A stretch of 64,000 nucleotides of DNA, from NCBI GenBank assembly GCA_030549335.1, contig CM060190.1, forward strand, positions 70,012,118 through 70,076,117, read 5' to 3'. The DNA comes from Pontederia crassipes. Lineage: Eukaryota > Streptophyta > Magnoliopsida > Commelinales > Pontederiaceae. Shown one piece after another: positions 26,681 to 40,747 of this stretch. The position numbers and the translations under genes were made by a program. Each line of letters begins with the position of its first letter. Position 1 is the stretch's first letter. The notes below the pieces were generated by a model. The model searched no databases. It was not told the DNA's origin and worked only from the letters and a program-made list of their open reading frames with translations.

Positions 26681-29600
26681 TTAGTTGCTGTCAGTAAAAT
26701 CTGCATCAATGACATCTCCGCCTTCTGGTGCTTTTGCTGAAGAGCCAGGAGAACCGGCGTCAGCTCCAGTTGCGGGTCCTGCACTAGTTCCACCTGACTG
26801 GTTGTAGAGAGACTGGCCAAGTTGCATTACTTCCTGGTTGAGGGCTGCCATGGCGTCCTTGATCCCTTGGGTGGACTCGGCGCTGACAGCATTTTTCAGC
26901 TCCCCAAGTTTTGCTTCCACCTTTTCTCCTTCACAGCAGCGGAAACTTTCTCTCCCAGTTCCTTCAACTGCTTCTCCGTCTGATAAATAACTGACTCTGC
27001 CTGGTTCTTAGTATCGATAGCATCTCTCTTCTCTTTGTCCTCCTTTGCAAACTTTTCGGCTTCACTTACCATCCTCTCCACCTGCACATCCCAAGGTAAG
27101 TTCAAATGTTCAATATATACGTTGATCATGATTCACACAAGTGTGTTAGATGAAGTCAAATTTGACAAATTCATTGATGGGATAGAAACAAATGTAATGC
27201 ATGACAAGCAAATCGTACCTCACGGAATAACACTATTGTTCCATGTTAAGAATTTAAAAGTAAAGATATAATTGCACGTAAATAAACAAACCGCAATGGA
27301 TAAGTTATGATGTTAGTTAACGTTGCATGTTCCACAATAAGCAAAAGGAAACAACAGCTAGCATACAATACCTCTTCACTTGGCAAAGTGCTCGGCCCAG
27401 TTATGGTGATGTCTTGCTTTTTTCCAGTTCCCTAATCGACAGCAGTAACAGATAGAATACCATTTGCATCTATATCAAATTTGACTTCTATCCGTGGCAC
27501 GCCTCTTGGGGCTGGTGGGATGCCATCAAGCCGGAAACTTCCAAGTGATTTGTTGTCCCTCACAAATTCTCTTTCTCCTTGAAGAACATTGATGTCGACA
27601 CTAGTTTGTCCATCCGCAGCAGTGGAGAAGACCTCTGATTTGGATGTTGGCAACGTGGTATTCCTTGGAATGATTTTTGTCATCACTCCACCCAGGGTTT
27701 CCAGCCCCAAGGACAGTGGCGTGACATCTAGAAGAACTATGTCACTCACATCTCCAGCCAGAACCCCAGCCTGGAACAGTTTAAACATAAAAATCCATAT
27801 ACAATCTTGCAACAAAGATATTACACTCCTCTATGATTTGCATTAACAGAATCTCTGAATAAGTCACAGAAATAAAGCTTCACCATATATTAAAAGTAAA
27901 AAAACATAAAGTTTCTAGACAAATCGTGTTAAGCATGAAATACCAATCATCCTATCAACAAGTTCTACTTATATGTTACTGACCCAATTGGCTATTATTC
28001 TGCTAATAAAAGATGCTATTCATGCAAGATGTCATTAGAGGATTTATTCATACTACTTTTTTCGAGGAGATTATTCATACTACTGATTATGTTTACAGTA
28101 AGCACACATACTAAATGACATTTTATGTGCCGTCAGTATGTCCTATGTTGACCTCTCGCCAGAGCAAACAAAACAGACAATAAAAATAGCATCCATACAA
28201 CATATCTAGACACTGAAACAGCTGAAATGTCCAAGATATGTGTATAACAAGATCTATGATCCTCAATTGGCATAAGACAGCTCTCAATAGAAGTGAACAT
28301 GTACTATATTGTACAAGGCTTTCTTACGAAGATGCTAAATAATGCAGCCTATTAAAGAGCCCTAGACGTTACATATAAGAAACTTGATCTAGTGGATCTA
28401 CAAACTAGTTTTTTTTCTTTTGCAACATTTAGAATAACTGCTGCCAACAAGTGGAAAACATAAACATTAGATTGTGGTAAGAATAAACTTATGCAACAGT
28501 TTGAGGAAGTGGCCAAAGTTATGTCTGACAATAACATAGGAAACAAAAATTGGAACCTGTTCCACAAAGAGGATGGAACTAGTAGCACAAAAACACGAAC
28601 ACAAACTTGCTGATGCGCTTAAATAGATCTTTAGGTGATACTAACTGAAATAAGGCATATCCTAATTTGTGACGATATGAAAAAATAAAATTCGAAAGAG
28701 TAAGATGTCTGTCAGAGGGTTAAAGTGTTTCTCAGTGCTCGTCCAAAAAAGAAGTGTTGCTAAGTGGTCCAAGATTAAATTTTAGACTGTTTAAGATGCA
28801 CTTTCACATAAAAATTATACAACACCATACAAGAAAAGGAAAGGATAAGTCAAAGTGATCAAAGACTTCATTTTGCATGTTAAAATGTTCATGCAAGTTA
28901 TCATTAAATATGAAGGGAGGGGTACCACCCCGGTGTAAACAATCCCTAAAGTTTAATGATATATAACACGGTCCCATCCGCATGATACACAGAACCAGCC
29001 AGAAGTTCCAAATATTAGACTGACCTGGACAGCAGCACCAAGTGCAACAACTTCATCTGGATTAACTGTGACATTAGGGTCTTTGCTTGTCATTTTCTTC
29101 ACAAGTTCTTGAACAGCAGGAATACGAGTTGACCCACCCACAAGAATAACCTCATCAAGATCACTGAAGGAAAGTTTAGCATCTTTCAAAGCATTCTCCA
29201 CAGGTCTTCTGAGTCTACAAGAAGAGAAGAACATAAATGTGAACCAAATAGCCCACAAGTAGTCGTACCAAAGCCAACCAAAAATGTGATTCAAGCAGAT
29301 ACATTAAAAATTGATAAGTAGGTTAGAACAAGTATAAGCAGGTGTGTCCAAAGCACACACCAAAATAGAGTTGCCAACGAGCTCTAAAACAAAACAAAAA
29401 CTATAAGTAGCATGAAGAAAATCCAATTCCTGGGTCAGTCTTGACAGTGTTGTACACTATCAACCTTTGACATGCATAGTCAGAAAATGAAATACCTGTC
29501 GATAAGGTCCGAGCATAACTCCTCAAACTTGGCCCTTGATAGGGTTGTCTCAATGTGCTTTGGCCCATCCGCCGTTGCAGTAATAAATGGTAAACTATCA

Positions 29601-29883
29601 AGAAAAGGATTATCAATAAAAAAGGAAGAACAGAAAATGGAAGGGGAAAAATGTACACTAATTTTAACTACCGAATGCTAACCTAATATTTGTCTGTGTC
29701 AATGATGACAATTCCATCTTGGCCTTTTCTGCTGCTTCAGTAAGGCGTTGAAGGGCTTGTTTATCTTTTAGGAGATCCAGATTTTCATCTTTCTTAAAGT
29801 TTGCAGCAAGCCAGTCAACAATTCTCTGACCAAAATGTGAATAGCAGACGCTAGTAATTTTTTTTGAAAGTGAGTAGACACTA

Positions 29884-32295
29884 CAACAACAACAAAGCCT
29901 TATCCCACTAGGTGGGGTCGGCTACATGGATCATACGACGCCATTCCGCTCTATTAGTAACCAAACCTTTCGGTATATTATTCACCAATAGATCTTGCTC
30001 TATTAGTTCGCCAAGTGTCCGCCTTGACCTCCCTCTCCCTCTTTTAATCAAACTCCAGATTATTTGATCTACTCTTCTTACTGACGCATCTAATGGTCTT
30101 CTCTGAACATGACCAAACCATCTCAAACGATTCTCTACCATTTTCTCACTAATAGGAGCCACTCCGACTCGTTCACGTATATGGTCATTCCTAATCTTAT
30201 CTAATCTTGTATGACCACACATCCATTTCAACATCCTCATTTCGGCTACCCCCACTTTACGTTCATGTTGTCCCTTCATAGCCCAACATTCACTACCATA
30301 TAACACTGCTGGCCTTATAGCAGTACGATAGAATTTTCCTTTAACTTTATTGGGTACTTTTCTATCACAAAGAACTCCAGTGGCTTTCCTCCACTTACAC
30401 CAACCAGCTTGAATTCTATGATTAACATCGTCATCAATCTCACCATCTTGTCTTACAATTGATCCTAAATATTTAAACTTTGTCACTTGAGGAATTATAT
30501 CCTCCCCTAGCCTAACTTTCAAATCGTCTCTAAGTTGTTTATTTGTGAAATTGCTATGCATATATTCTGTTTTATTCCTACTTAAACGAAAACCCTTTGA
30601 CTCCAACGTATTTCTCCATATTTTCAATTTTGTATTAATCTCTTCTCTTGAATCCGCTAAAAGTACTATATCATCCGCAAATAGCATGCACTTAGGTACC
30701 TCCTCTGTGATACTCTCGGTTATAGCATCGATAACTAAGTTAAATAGATACGGGCTTAAAGCTGATCCTTGATGTAGGCCAATTCCTATAGGAAATTCAT
30801 TTGTCTCACCTCCGGGTGTCCTAACCCTAGTCAATGCCCCATCGTACATATCTTGTATTATCTTAATGTAGGCAACACTCACCATCTTCTTTTGCAAGGC
30901 TTTTCAAAGTACATCCCTTGGTACCCGATCATACGCCTTCTCTAAGTCAATGAAAGCCATATGTAAGTCTCTTCTCCTACTTCGATACTTCTCCATCATC
31001 CCCCTTAGTAAATAAATCGCCTCTGTAGTGGATCTTCCTGGCATGAACCCAAATTGTCTCTCAGAAATACTAGTCTCCATTCTCAATCTATGCTCAATCA
31101 CTTTTTCCCATAATTTCATTGTGTGACTCATAAGTTTAATCCCTCTATAATTTGCACAATTCTGAATATCCCCTGTATTTTTGTAAATAGGAACTAATGT
31201 ACTTAATCTCCAATCATCAGGCATATTTTTCGACCGTAAAATCTCATTAAATAGTTTACATAACCACAATACACATTTTTCTCCTAAACATTTCCAAACT
31301 TCAATCGGTATACCATCCGGTCCAACGGCTTTACCATTCTCCATTTTCTTAAGAGCTTCGCTTACCTCCGAGACTCTAATTCTACGATAAAATGACATAT
31401 TAAGCTCACATTCGCTAACTGTCAAGTCCTCCAAATCACAACGGGAACCTTCACATCCATCATTATATAGTTTATAGAAATACTCTTTCCATCTGTTCTT
31501 AATATCTCCTTCAGTAACTAAAACCTTGCCAACTTCATTTTTTATGCATCTTACTTGATCCAAATCTCTCGACTCCTCTTTATTCCTTGCAATCTTGTAA
31601 ATCCTTTGTTCACCCGCCTTTGTCCCTAACTCCTTATAAAACCCCTCATATGCTTTAGCACGAGCATCACTAACTGCCTTCTTAACCTCCCTTTTCGCCA
31701 AACGATACTTTTCCCAATTGTCAGAACTATTGTCCAAGTGTATCGCCTTGAAACAATTCTTCTTATTATGCACCTTTTCTTGGACCTCCTCATTCCACCA
31801 CCAAGTCTCCTTATCTCGTGGTCCAAAACCTTTTGATTCTCCTAAAATGGCTTTAGCAACCATTTCAACCTTTTTTGCCACATTCTCCCACATGATACTA
31901 GCATCTCCTTCTAACTCCCACACACTTTCCTCTAATAACTTACTTCTAAAAGTCTCTCGCTTCTCCCCTTTTAACTGCCACCACTTGATCTTCCGATCAA
32001 AAACTGTTCGGGATTTTGGTTTTATACATTTCATTTGCATATCAAGAACTAACAATCTATGTTGTGTAGTCACCCCATGCTCAGGAATTACTTTGCAATT
32101 AGTACAACGTCTTTTATCAGTATTTTTTGCCAAGAAAAAATCGATTTGAGACCTATGAGTTCCACTTTTGTATGTGATTAAATGTTCCTCTCTCTTCCTA
32201 AAACAAGTGTTGATAATCTTAAGGTCGTATGCTAAAGAAGAGCCACAAGAATGGCTAAAAGAACTTGTTTCATAACGAATTAAAATGAACACAAG
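29884..32295 (-). mobile_element. 5'-truncated RTE-type LINE with near-complete reverse transcriptase
   Basis: The minus-strand ORF runs from about 32292 to 29908 and is interrupted only once, by TGA at 30904-30906 (between VPRDVL and KALQKK). The upstream part holds the C-terminal end of an AP-type endonuclease (GTHRSQIDFFLA, TTQHRLLVLDM). The reverse transcriptase follows: NGKAVGPDGIPIEVWK, NYRGIKLMSHTMKLWEKVIE, ERQFGFMPGRSTTEAIYLL, DLEKAYDRVPR, GLHQGSALSPYLFNLVIDAI, and the catalytic CMLFADDIVLL with both aspartates intact. The ORF ends [14 protein letters not shown] only about 25 bases before the (TTG)n tail, so the 3' UTR is minimal, as in plant RTE elements. The 5' end is missing. I found no clear target duplication. 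It sits in intron 3 of the Hsp70 pseudogene, in the same orientation. Confidence 0.9.
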
Positions 32296-32375
32296 TCAAA
32301 CAACATATGTACAAGATGGCATCGCAAAAGTTATTCTTATGGCAATCATTGATGCAAACTATTTGAGGGAAACAA

Positions 32376-32574
32376 CAACAACAAAGCCATATCCCACAAG
32401 GTAGGGTCGGCTACATGGATCATACGACGACATTTTGCTCTCGTTGATCCATGTTCATGAGATTCGACAAGGTTTTACGCTAGCTGTCGGGGCTTAACAC
32501 AACCCTCCTCCTTTATCCGGGCTTGGGACCGACTATAAAACATAGGCGGAGTTAAAGCTGACGAAGGGAAGCTC
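32376..32574 (-). mobile_element. Short head-plus-tail RTE derivative with extra 5' bases
   Basis: It contains the tail and head of the short family. At its 5' end (right side) it carries about 21 extra bases (AAAGCTGACGAAGGGAAGCTC) before the second copy of an 11-bp flanking repeat, GAGGGAAACAA (32365-32375 and 32575-32585). The extra bases may be non-templated or a very short transduction. Stem-loop arms are at 32413-32422 and 32445-32454. It lies within intron 3 of the Hsp70 pseudogene, about 80 bp from the LINE. Confidence 0.85.
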
Positions 32575-34202
32575 GAGGGAAACAAATTTGCCAATTCATT
32601 TGCCCCTTCCACTGGAAAATCAGCCTCTCAGAAAATGATTACCAATATTTGCAATGAGTAAAAAACTACAATACTTGAACAAGAAAATATTAAAAGAAAC
32701 TCACTGTAGAATCTGAAATGTGGTTATATTTTTTTAAAGATAAAATGTGGGTCTACTGCAATAAAATGCTTGGAAGTTTAAATAGTGGTGTCATTATGTG
32801 ATTATACACAATTTTCATAGGTTATGAAAGGGCATATGTCATCATGCTGCTGCAGGTGTTCATTCAATCAAATGGAAGATTGGTGGAAAATTAAAAAAAT
32901 GGCGAAAACTGAAAAGTGTCAGCAAAACCTTGTATAAATGACGCGCCAAACTATGTATACAAATGGGTACCAAATATTAGCATACTTCAAAATATCTTGG
33001 AAAGAAAACATTTGCACTAAATAAAAGTCAAATACAACTTTTCTAAGGAATAAAATAAAGGAAAGAGAATTGTAATCAAAGAAAACATTTTAATATACAC
33101 AAATTAGTCCTCTCTCCCTCCTTACCCATGCAGACATCCTTAACCCTTAGGGTTCCCCTGCTCACGAGGAGTCCTAACCCTGCTCGAGAACAGGGAGAAG
33201 CACTTGCCTTGACTCGATACTTTCATTTTATGATGGTGTTAGCACTTTCTATCTTTTCTGTTATAAATAAAAAAAATTGTGTCATTGTCATTCTTTATAC
33301 TAGACTATTGTTAATATATTCTTTTGAACAAAATGCAATTACTAATATTTGTAATTCTTATGAATTTATTGATGTGTTAATATTTCACCTTTAAGAACCA
33401 AGACCATGTAATTAGGCAATATTATCATGAATTAACGATCAATGTACAGTTTTCCACTAGATGTGAAATATGAAATATTGCATTTTGACCATATAGGTTC
33501 AAGTGGGAGTGCAAGTCAACACGAGTGTTATATGTTTATATGTTTTTTCACAGATTAGTATATGCAACATATTATTAAATAAAAAAAACTGGTAGAATTG
33601 GACGTTGTGTTACATCTAAGATTATGTGTTTTGTGGGTCCTGCCATGTTGTGTTTGATTTATGAGTTTGACAACATTGCTAGAGACAATATAAAGCTGAT
33701 GCAAAAAAATGCAAGCTAGCAGTAAAAGATATCACAGATAAAAATGAGTATAAAGACTTGAGAATTCTGTTACTGAACTAACCTTATCAAAATCATCACG
33801 ACCAAGATGTGTCGCCTGATGTGGAAAGCACTTCGAATACACCATCTCCAACCTCAAGGACTGAAAAAAGAAAACTAATATAAAATGACGTAGAAAACCA
33901 TGCACCTGATATTAAATTATGCAATTGTAGCATAATGATTGTACATATCTTAAGATTCTAAATTAACTTTCTCGAAAAAAATTTGAATAAAAGGTACACT
34001 GCTTACCCTGTCAAGGGTACATATTTGGCGTATAGAAACCACTATGATCCTTAGAAAAAACATAAGAAAAGCCTGTAGCAAAATAATTATAGATGATGCA
34101 ACATTACTTTTTGGTACATAGAGAAACAAGATGCCACCATACACATATAATGATATAAAGGTCAGTTGGTCAATAAAGGACCTGAGTTATTGGAGATATT
34201 CA

Positions 34203-34340
<138 letters not shown>

Positions 34341-35569
34341 TCATCCAGCATCTTTTGTTGCTGTTCTCTGAGAGTCATTGAAATATGCAGGAACTGTAAC
34401 CACTGCCTTAGTAACCTTGTCATTTAAGAACTTCGAAGCATCGTCCACAAGTTTTCTCAGAACCTATAAGAAAATATTATTACAAATTGGTAAGACAAAC
34501 TTAATTTGCAAGAGATAGAATTAGAAAAAGGAGGCATGAACCTACCAACTAAAGCAAGGATTAAGTGAACACATACAAGTAGATATCAAGAAATATGACT
34601 AACTGACATACATGATTTGCTTCTAACAATACGCATAAGCCCTAGAAAAATGAGTTGCAACAGAACCGTTTGTCCCTTTCACAAAAAAAAAAAAAACCGT
34701 TTGTGATGGGCATCTTCCATGTGTATAAGAACTCCAATTAGACACGGTTTCAAGGGTTTTCAGAGTAACATTTTAATCGAACTTGTGTAATAAACATCAT
34801 CCAGACTGAAGAATCAATGCTGCTGTCATTGTCACTAAATTGTTAGCATTATATACGAAATACTATAACTTAAGGAAAGACCACTGTAGCAGCACAGAAC
34901 AACTTCTTCACTTTATTCCTTAGCTGAAGGCGGCCATGTAAACGAAGAATATAAAATTCTGAACCTGCGCAGAGATCTCCTCCGCGGCAAACTGCTTTCC
35001 GATCGCAGGGCAATCGAGTTTCACGTTCCCATTGTCGTCCCTGACAACCCGGTAGGACACCTGCTTCAACTTCTCGTCCACCTCAGTCATCTTGCGCCCA
35101 ATGAACCGCTTCACGGAGAAGAAGGTGTTCTCCGGGTTCACCACCGCCTGCCGCTTGGCGATTTGCCCAACCAGACGGTCGCCAACCTTCGAGTACGCGA
35201 CGACGGAGGGAGTTGTACGCTGACCCTCGGCATTGGTGACGATGGTCGGCTTCCCACCCTCCATGGCCGCCACGGCCGAGTTTGTCGTGCCGAGGTCGAT
35301 GCCCACGACCTTCTCGCACGCGACCCGCAGCACCGTACGTGTTCTCCTGGATCGTATGGCGGCTCCGCGGCTGTTCCTGGCGGCGGAAGCAGCGCCGAAG
35401 AAGAGGGAATTGGAGGACGAGATGCGAGGGAATGGGCGGCGGTGACAGGAGGAGGAGGAGGAAAAGGCGACCGCAGAGCCGAGAGCGTGTAATTGAGCTG
35501 AAGACGACGCCATTGCTGTCGCAGGAGAGGTCGGAACCCAAGGGACTCACCGGAGAGAGTTAGGGTTTC

Positions 35570-35578
35570 CTTCGTGCT
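35570..35578 (-). promoter_or_regulatory. Telo-box upstream of the Hsp70 pseudogene
   Basis: AAACCCTAA on the minus strand lies about 57 bp before the Hsp70 start codon. Telo-boxes are common in leaders and promoters of highly expressed plant genes. It suggests the promoter region of the pseudogene is still recognisable. Confidence 0.5.
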
Positions 35579-35889
35579 TCGGGAATGGGAAGCCGGCGGG
35601 AAGGAAGCGAGCTCGCGAACCAGTGAGAGTTAAAGCGGTGACGGACGGGTGAACAATTATGCGGAACTTCTTGCATAGGTATTTCTATTTCTACGCGGGA
35701 ACAGATCCATCGTACATTTTCGCACGTTAACGGGCTCCACGGGAGTTCGAATGCGGTCGCATAGATTGTCTACGATAATAGAGCGCGGAGGACGGATTAC
35801 TTGCGAGGGAAGGCTGAGATTGGAACACGTGGAACCTCCAAAGAGCTTTGAGTTGCTTTTGTTGATTCATACTTCGTGGGTCCTTTAGA

Positions 35890-37285
35890 AGAAAAAAAAA
35901 AGTTATTTCCTCGTATCATTTCTAAACTGTCACGTTTTTCAAATTTAATTTTAAATTACGAATTTTATTTTTTTATTCTTAAACTTAGGGATGCATGAAA
36001 AAATCTATCCATCTAAAAAATATAACCAAACTGAAAAAACTGACCCGAAAAAATTATAAAATCGGACTCCGATTAAAAATAAGATTGATTTTTTAGAATA
36101 ATTAAAATCACCCGTTTAAATTAAGGCTCCTAACCAAAAAATCAGAGGGACTCGATCCGAATCAAATATATATTTTATAAAATATTATAATTAAAATATT
36201 ATCTCAACTTTCGTATAATATTTCAAAGTTTTACATTTTTATCCATATTTATTAGATCAAGTATATTGTTGGCTTATTATGTTATAGTTAAACTTGTATA
36301 TCATCAAGTTATTAATCTATTTTAATAAAATTTGTATAAAATTGATTATAATATTTTAAATTATAATGTGATAATATGATAGTTTAATTTCTTTATGAAC
36401 TTAGAGTTAAATATTAATTTTTTAAAACATAATTTGTGATGTATTTAATGTCTATTAATTTTTTTAAAAAATATTATTTTAAGTAGGTCCTCGACCCAAA
36501 AAGACCGAGACCGCCTAGGTCAGTTTTTTTTCTCCTAAAAAAATTTAAGGTGATTTTTTACGCTCTAAAAATCATCCGAAATTTAAAGGTCAAATTTTTT
36601 CGACGTAAAATCCACCCGACCCGAACCACTTTCACCACTACTTAAACTATCACGATTTTTCAATTTGATTATTCCGTCAATTCCTCGATTATCTTTAATT
36701 TTCCGCATTTGTGAAAAGTTTGTTATACCCCTTTCCAAGTGTTAGTATGTTTTTTTCTTAAAATAATATATAATAAAAAATAATTAAAAAATATGATGAT
36801 GGAGGAGGGTGGGCCGAGGCCCCCCGAACGAGCTCGCCGACGAGGGCGAGCTCGCTCAAGGGGGCGTCAGCCCGCCCTTTCTCCCTCGTCGGGCACGAGG
36901 GAGAAAGGGGGGGTCGGTGCCCTAAACGCGAGCTCGCTCGGGGGAGCGCCGGCAACCCTTGTGGGTGGGGGGAGCCTTCCTCCTCCCTTTCGCTTCGGCG
37001 ACACATGGGGTGATGCCTCCGCCATCGTCTTTTTTTAATTTTTTTATTATATATTATTTTAAGTAAAAATATATTAACACTTATAGTAGGGGTATAATGG
37101 ATTTTTTACAAATACGAAAAATAAAAAATAACGAAAAAGTTGACGAAATTGAACAGAATAATCAAATTGAAAAAAACGTTAAGGACCCAAAAAAATGAAA
37201 TTCATAATTTGGGGTTAGATTTGAAAAATCGTAATAATTTATACGTAGTTTGAGGAAATAACAAAAAAAAAGATATAATTTGTCC
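35890..37285. mobile_element. Foldback element with GC-rich core, disrupted by a hAT-like insertion
   Basis: The left arm (GTTATTTCCTC at about 35903, then TTTTTCAAATTTAA, TTTTTCAATTTGATTATTC and TTATACCCC) reappears inverted on the right down to about 37265. Both arms reach AAAATAATATATAATAAAAA next to a GC-rich core (36795-37030) with inverted GAGGGAGAAAGGG-type blocks. The plan matches the 16768-17603 element, though the arms are more diverged. Open frames in the core are compositional. The target duplication is not clear. The left arm is interrupted at 35986-36640. Confidence 0.65.
35986..36640. mobile_element. hAT-like insertion nested in the foldback element
   Basis: The 655-bp insert is flanked by a perfect 8-bp duplication CTTAAACT (35978-35985 and 36641-36648). 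Its ends are weak inverted repeats (TAGGGATGCATGAAA left, TAGTGGTGAAAGTGG right in reverse complement) resembling the TAGGGGTG ends of the 8472-8890 element. Removing it restores the continuity of the foldback arm. Confidence 0.65.
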
Positions 37286-40200
37286 CAATATTTTTTCTCA
37301 TTTGCATCTCCTTTCACTAATAATATGGTTGTCATATAAAATGGAGAAAATATAATTATTGATGTCATTACCGCTAAAAGGAGATGATTGTCACACAGAA
37401 TATTTGATTATAATAAGTGAAAGAGACAAAGTTTGAAACGTTTATTTACTCAGGGACTTCATTTGTTATAATGAAAAATATTACTTTTTTAGTATATTTA
37501 TATAAGTTCTATTTGATTTAAAAGAATGTAATAATAAAAAATAAAAAAATTACATGTTTTTAGTTCAATTGATCTTTTGATGAAATTCTAGAAATCTATT
37601 TTTTCATTAATGAGATGGAAATATTAAATTAGGTTTGTTTCTAATGTTTAACGCAAAAATTAATAAAAGAATATGTACGATATAACAAATAATATTAATT
37701 ATGAGAATAAAATATTTTATGTAATGTTATTGTACTTATATCCATTATAAAAAAGTTAAATAATATCTATGCACAATACTTTTATATTATTTTATATGAA
37801 ATTAATTATAGCAAACAAATATTATTTATATGCATAAGGAATAAAGATGGAAAAGGAAAATATTGTTACTTTTAATTAATAATTTATTCAAACCAAAAAT
37901 GTAATTTATTGTCATGTTATTGTATTAATAATTAATAATTTATAAATGTCACAGCTGAAAAAAGAAAACTATTGATATTGTTATAACTTCTAATTAATAT
38001 TTTTCCATTTAGAAATATAATTATTAATATATTATTGATCTAATAAATAAACAATTATTGTAAAGGTCATGTTTAGATAAAAAATCAAAATAAGGAGATT
38101 CCACGATTTGGCATGTCCAAATTATAAAGTATTAAGTTGGGATAGCGTTTTAATTGAGTTAAAACATGTTTTTTATAAACACGCATTAATTTTTAATACT
38201 ATTAGTATAATTGGGTATTCGAATGAAAGCGATACGAATAAATGCTAGTCAACATGATGATTATGAATTTTGAACAAAGGACTACTAGCAGCCAGCGCTA
38301 TCAAATTGTGCCGACCAATGTTGGTTAATTGCATTAAAACATTGATATAAGTGTTTGATTAAAAAATAAATAAGCGTTTAACATTTTATAAATAAAAACT
38401 ATAAACTACTTCATTAACTTATAAAATATAGAGTCCAACCATTTTGTATTTAACTCCTATTATACCGTCTCTCTTTTAAATAAAAAAACTCCTATTTAAT
38501 CTTTAAACATCATATGTTGTTATTTTATTTAATATACTATATTTTAATTTTATTACAATCTAAATAAGAATTTAATTTTAAAATAATAAATATTTTATAT
38601 TGAAGTAATATTTATAAAATTAGTACTATTCAAAATAAAATATCATATTTTTTTTTGTGAATATGATGCGTATGATAATGAGCATAAATTAATTATTTTT
38701 ATGTCTATTTGTACTATTGTCTAAGTATACATTAGTTCAATTGTCATATTTACCAAATATTTTTTATTAAATTTCTAAATAAATTATTATCCATTGATAG
38801 TTAATCATTATTCTCTAATCAATTTGTTATTCTTTAGTCGAATTGCTCTTTAATTGAACCGCTATTTTTGTTAAACAAAGTCCATAGTTGGAACTTCTTG
38901 TTGATAACAATAACTATAAAATAGTAACTAGGAGTATGTGATTTCGAGTTATTATAATTTTTGTTCTGGTTATGATTATATATTTTTCCTGGTGTTTGAA
39001 GAATAACTAAGTTTAGCTCTGTATATATTTTTCTAATATGAATTTTCTTGACCAATAATTGTGATCTATGTAAGGGGTTTCAAATTTCAACTAGTTGATA
39101 AAAGTCACCTTATCACAATAACCAAAATGATATACCATTTTGATTTAATTAAATTATTATTAATTGTTCTTTTCGTAGTGCTTCTTCTCACTTACTTCAA
39201 CTCAAGCGGTGAAAATTGCTTGAGTTCGCACTTTTTTTCATAACATGACATATGAGTCATGAAGTTACATGTGTCCTTCTAAAACATTGTTTCCGAAATG
39301 ACCTTCTTTCATTATTTGACATAACAATAGTCAACCAAATATTATGTGTGCAACACTTAGACTTATGTCCTAACTATATTTTTATAACATCTGAAAATTC
39401 ATCTTAAAATTAAAGGCAATTAGTAAAATTCCGCGTTGTAGCATGTTCACCATACATTATTTTAAACATTTAATAGTGAAAGACTTGAATATTTTATACA
39501 TTTGTAATGAATTAAAACTTTATAATAATCATATAGCATTTCTTCTACTAATAACTTAAGACTTCAGACACATAAGAATATCATTACATAAATAGCTTAA
39601 ATATTCAAATGGAACCTTATTAAATCCTAGGTATGTGTAACACTTCAATCATGACCTTGAGCTTGAGCTATCGTCCCTTATTCTTAATTGCATGCATGGA
39701 TTCAAAGTGTAGGATTTTTCAATTAGAGTGTAAAAATTATGCATCGGATGATATTATGTGTGATGCATCTATCACCATCATCATAATATGAACATGTGAA
39801 CGTGATAACATGAACAATATAATTATTTTTACATGACATCACATCTTACATATCATTTTTAATATAACATGCATTGAAATATAAATAACTTGTCGTATCT
39901 TCTTAACTTATACATCATCTTATGCAATTATCGTTCAATTAGAACATGCATTAATCACATTCATGAACATACATGACATATAACTTATCGGGCATTTTTT
40001 TTATTTCCATGTGCATCTTAAACTTCTTTTATGACTTCTTAATCCATATTTATTACTTAGAATCTTTTTTTTTCTTTTCATTCACAAGTTTACATTTTAT
40101 GAAGGGTTCATAACCCTTTGAACCCTCTTTTATTATTCTTTTTTATCATATTAGATTTTGATATTCTTCATTTTACGTCTTCGTCACATGATATCATCGT

Positions 40201-40740
40201 ATTGGCTTTCATTCAATGTCACGACACACTTCAATGATTAACTTCATTTTTATTCATACTTTATGACACCTTTGATCATAACTTAGTTGAAAGAAATATG
40301 TTAACATTATCATATTGGTTAGCTAGGTCACATCTCAAGTAAAATGCACATCATAATAGCAATGGATTTTATTCATAGTTTCTAATGAATAAACTTTGCT
40401 AAGCACATACACATATTACTTTGTTTGGTAAGTTTTGCTCCCTTAAATCAATAACACAAGTGCTGAATTTTCATTCCCATCAATACTTTAATAGTGACAA
40501 CAACTTTATGATGCATTACATTTTTCAATATATCACACATTTACATTAATCAATTTTTATCTTTCAAACTAATTATAATTGAGCATACATAAATAAAGAG
40601 AATTAATCTTGAAAGGTCTCCAAATAAAGACAATTCTAATATTTTTTTTTGTGAAGAATAGACGAGGTGACGGTTATCTTAAGGGGGAAGATAAATAAGA
40701 TTTTAAGATTATTAGAACTTTATATGGGATTTACATTAGA
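37286..40740. other. AT-rich intergenic DNA, no gene seen
   Basis: Strongly AT-rich with short frames only. No recognisable protein, terminal repeat or structured element was found. Confidence 0.5.
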
Positions 40741-40747
40741 GCTTTGA

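Noticed and set aside
31718..32149. 143-residue plus-strand ORF
   Set aside because: It lies antisense to the RTE endonuclease/reverse transcriptase ORF.
36758..37038. Open frames on both strands with proline/arginine/glycine-rich products
   Set aside because: Same situation as above: the GC core of a second foldback element, with no domain or codon evidence.
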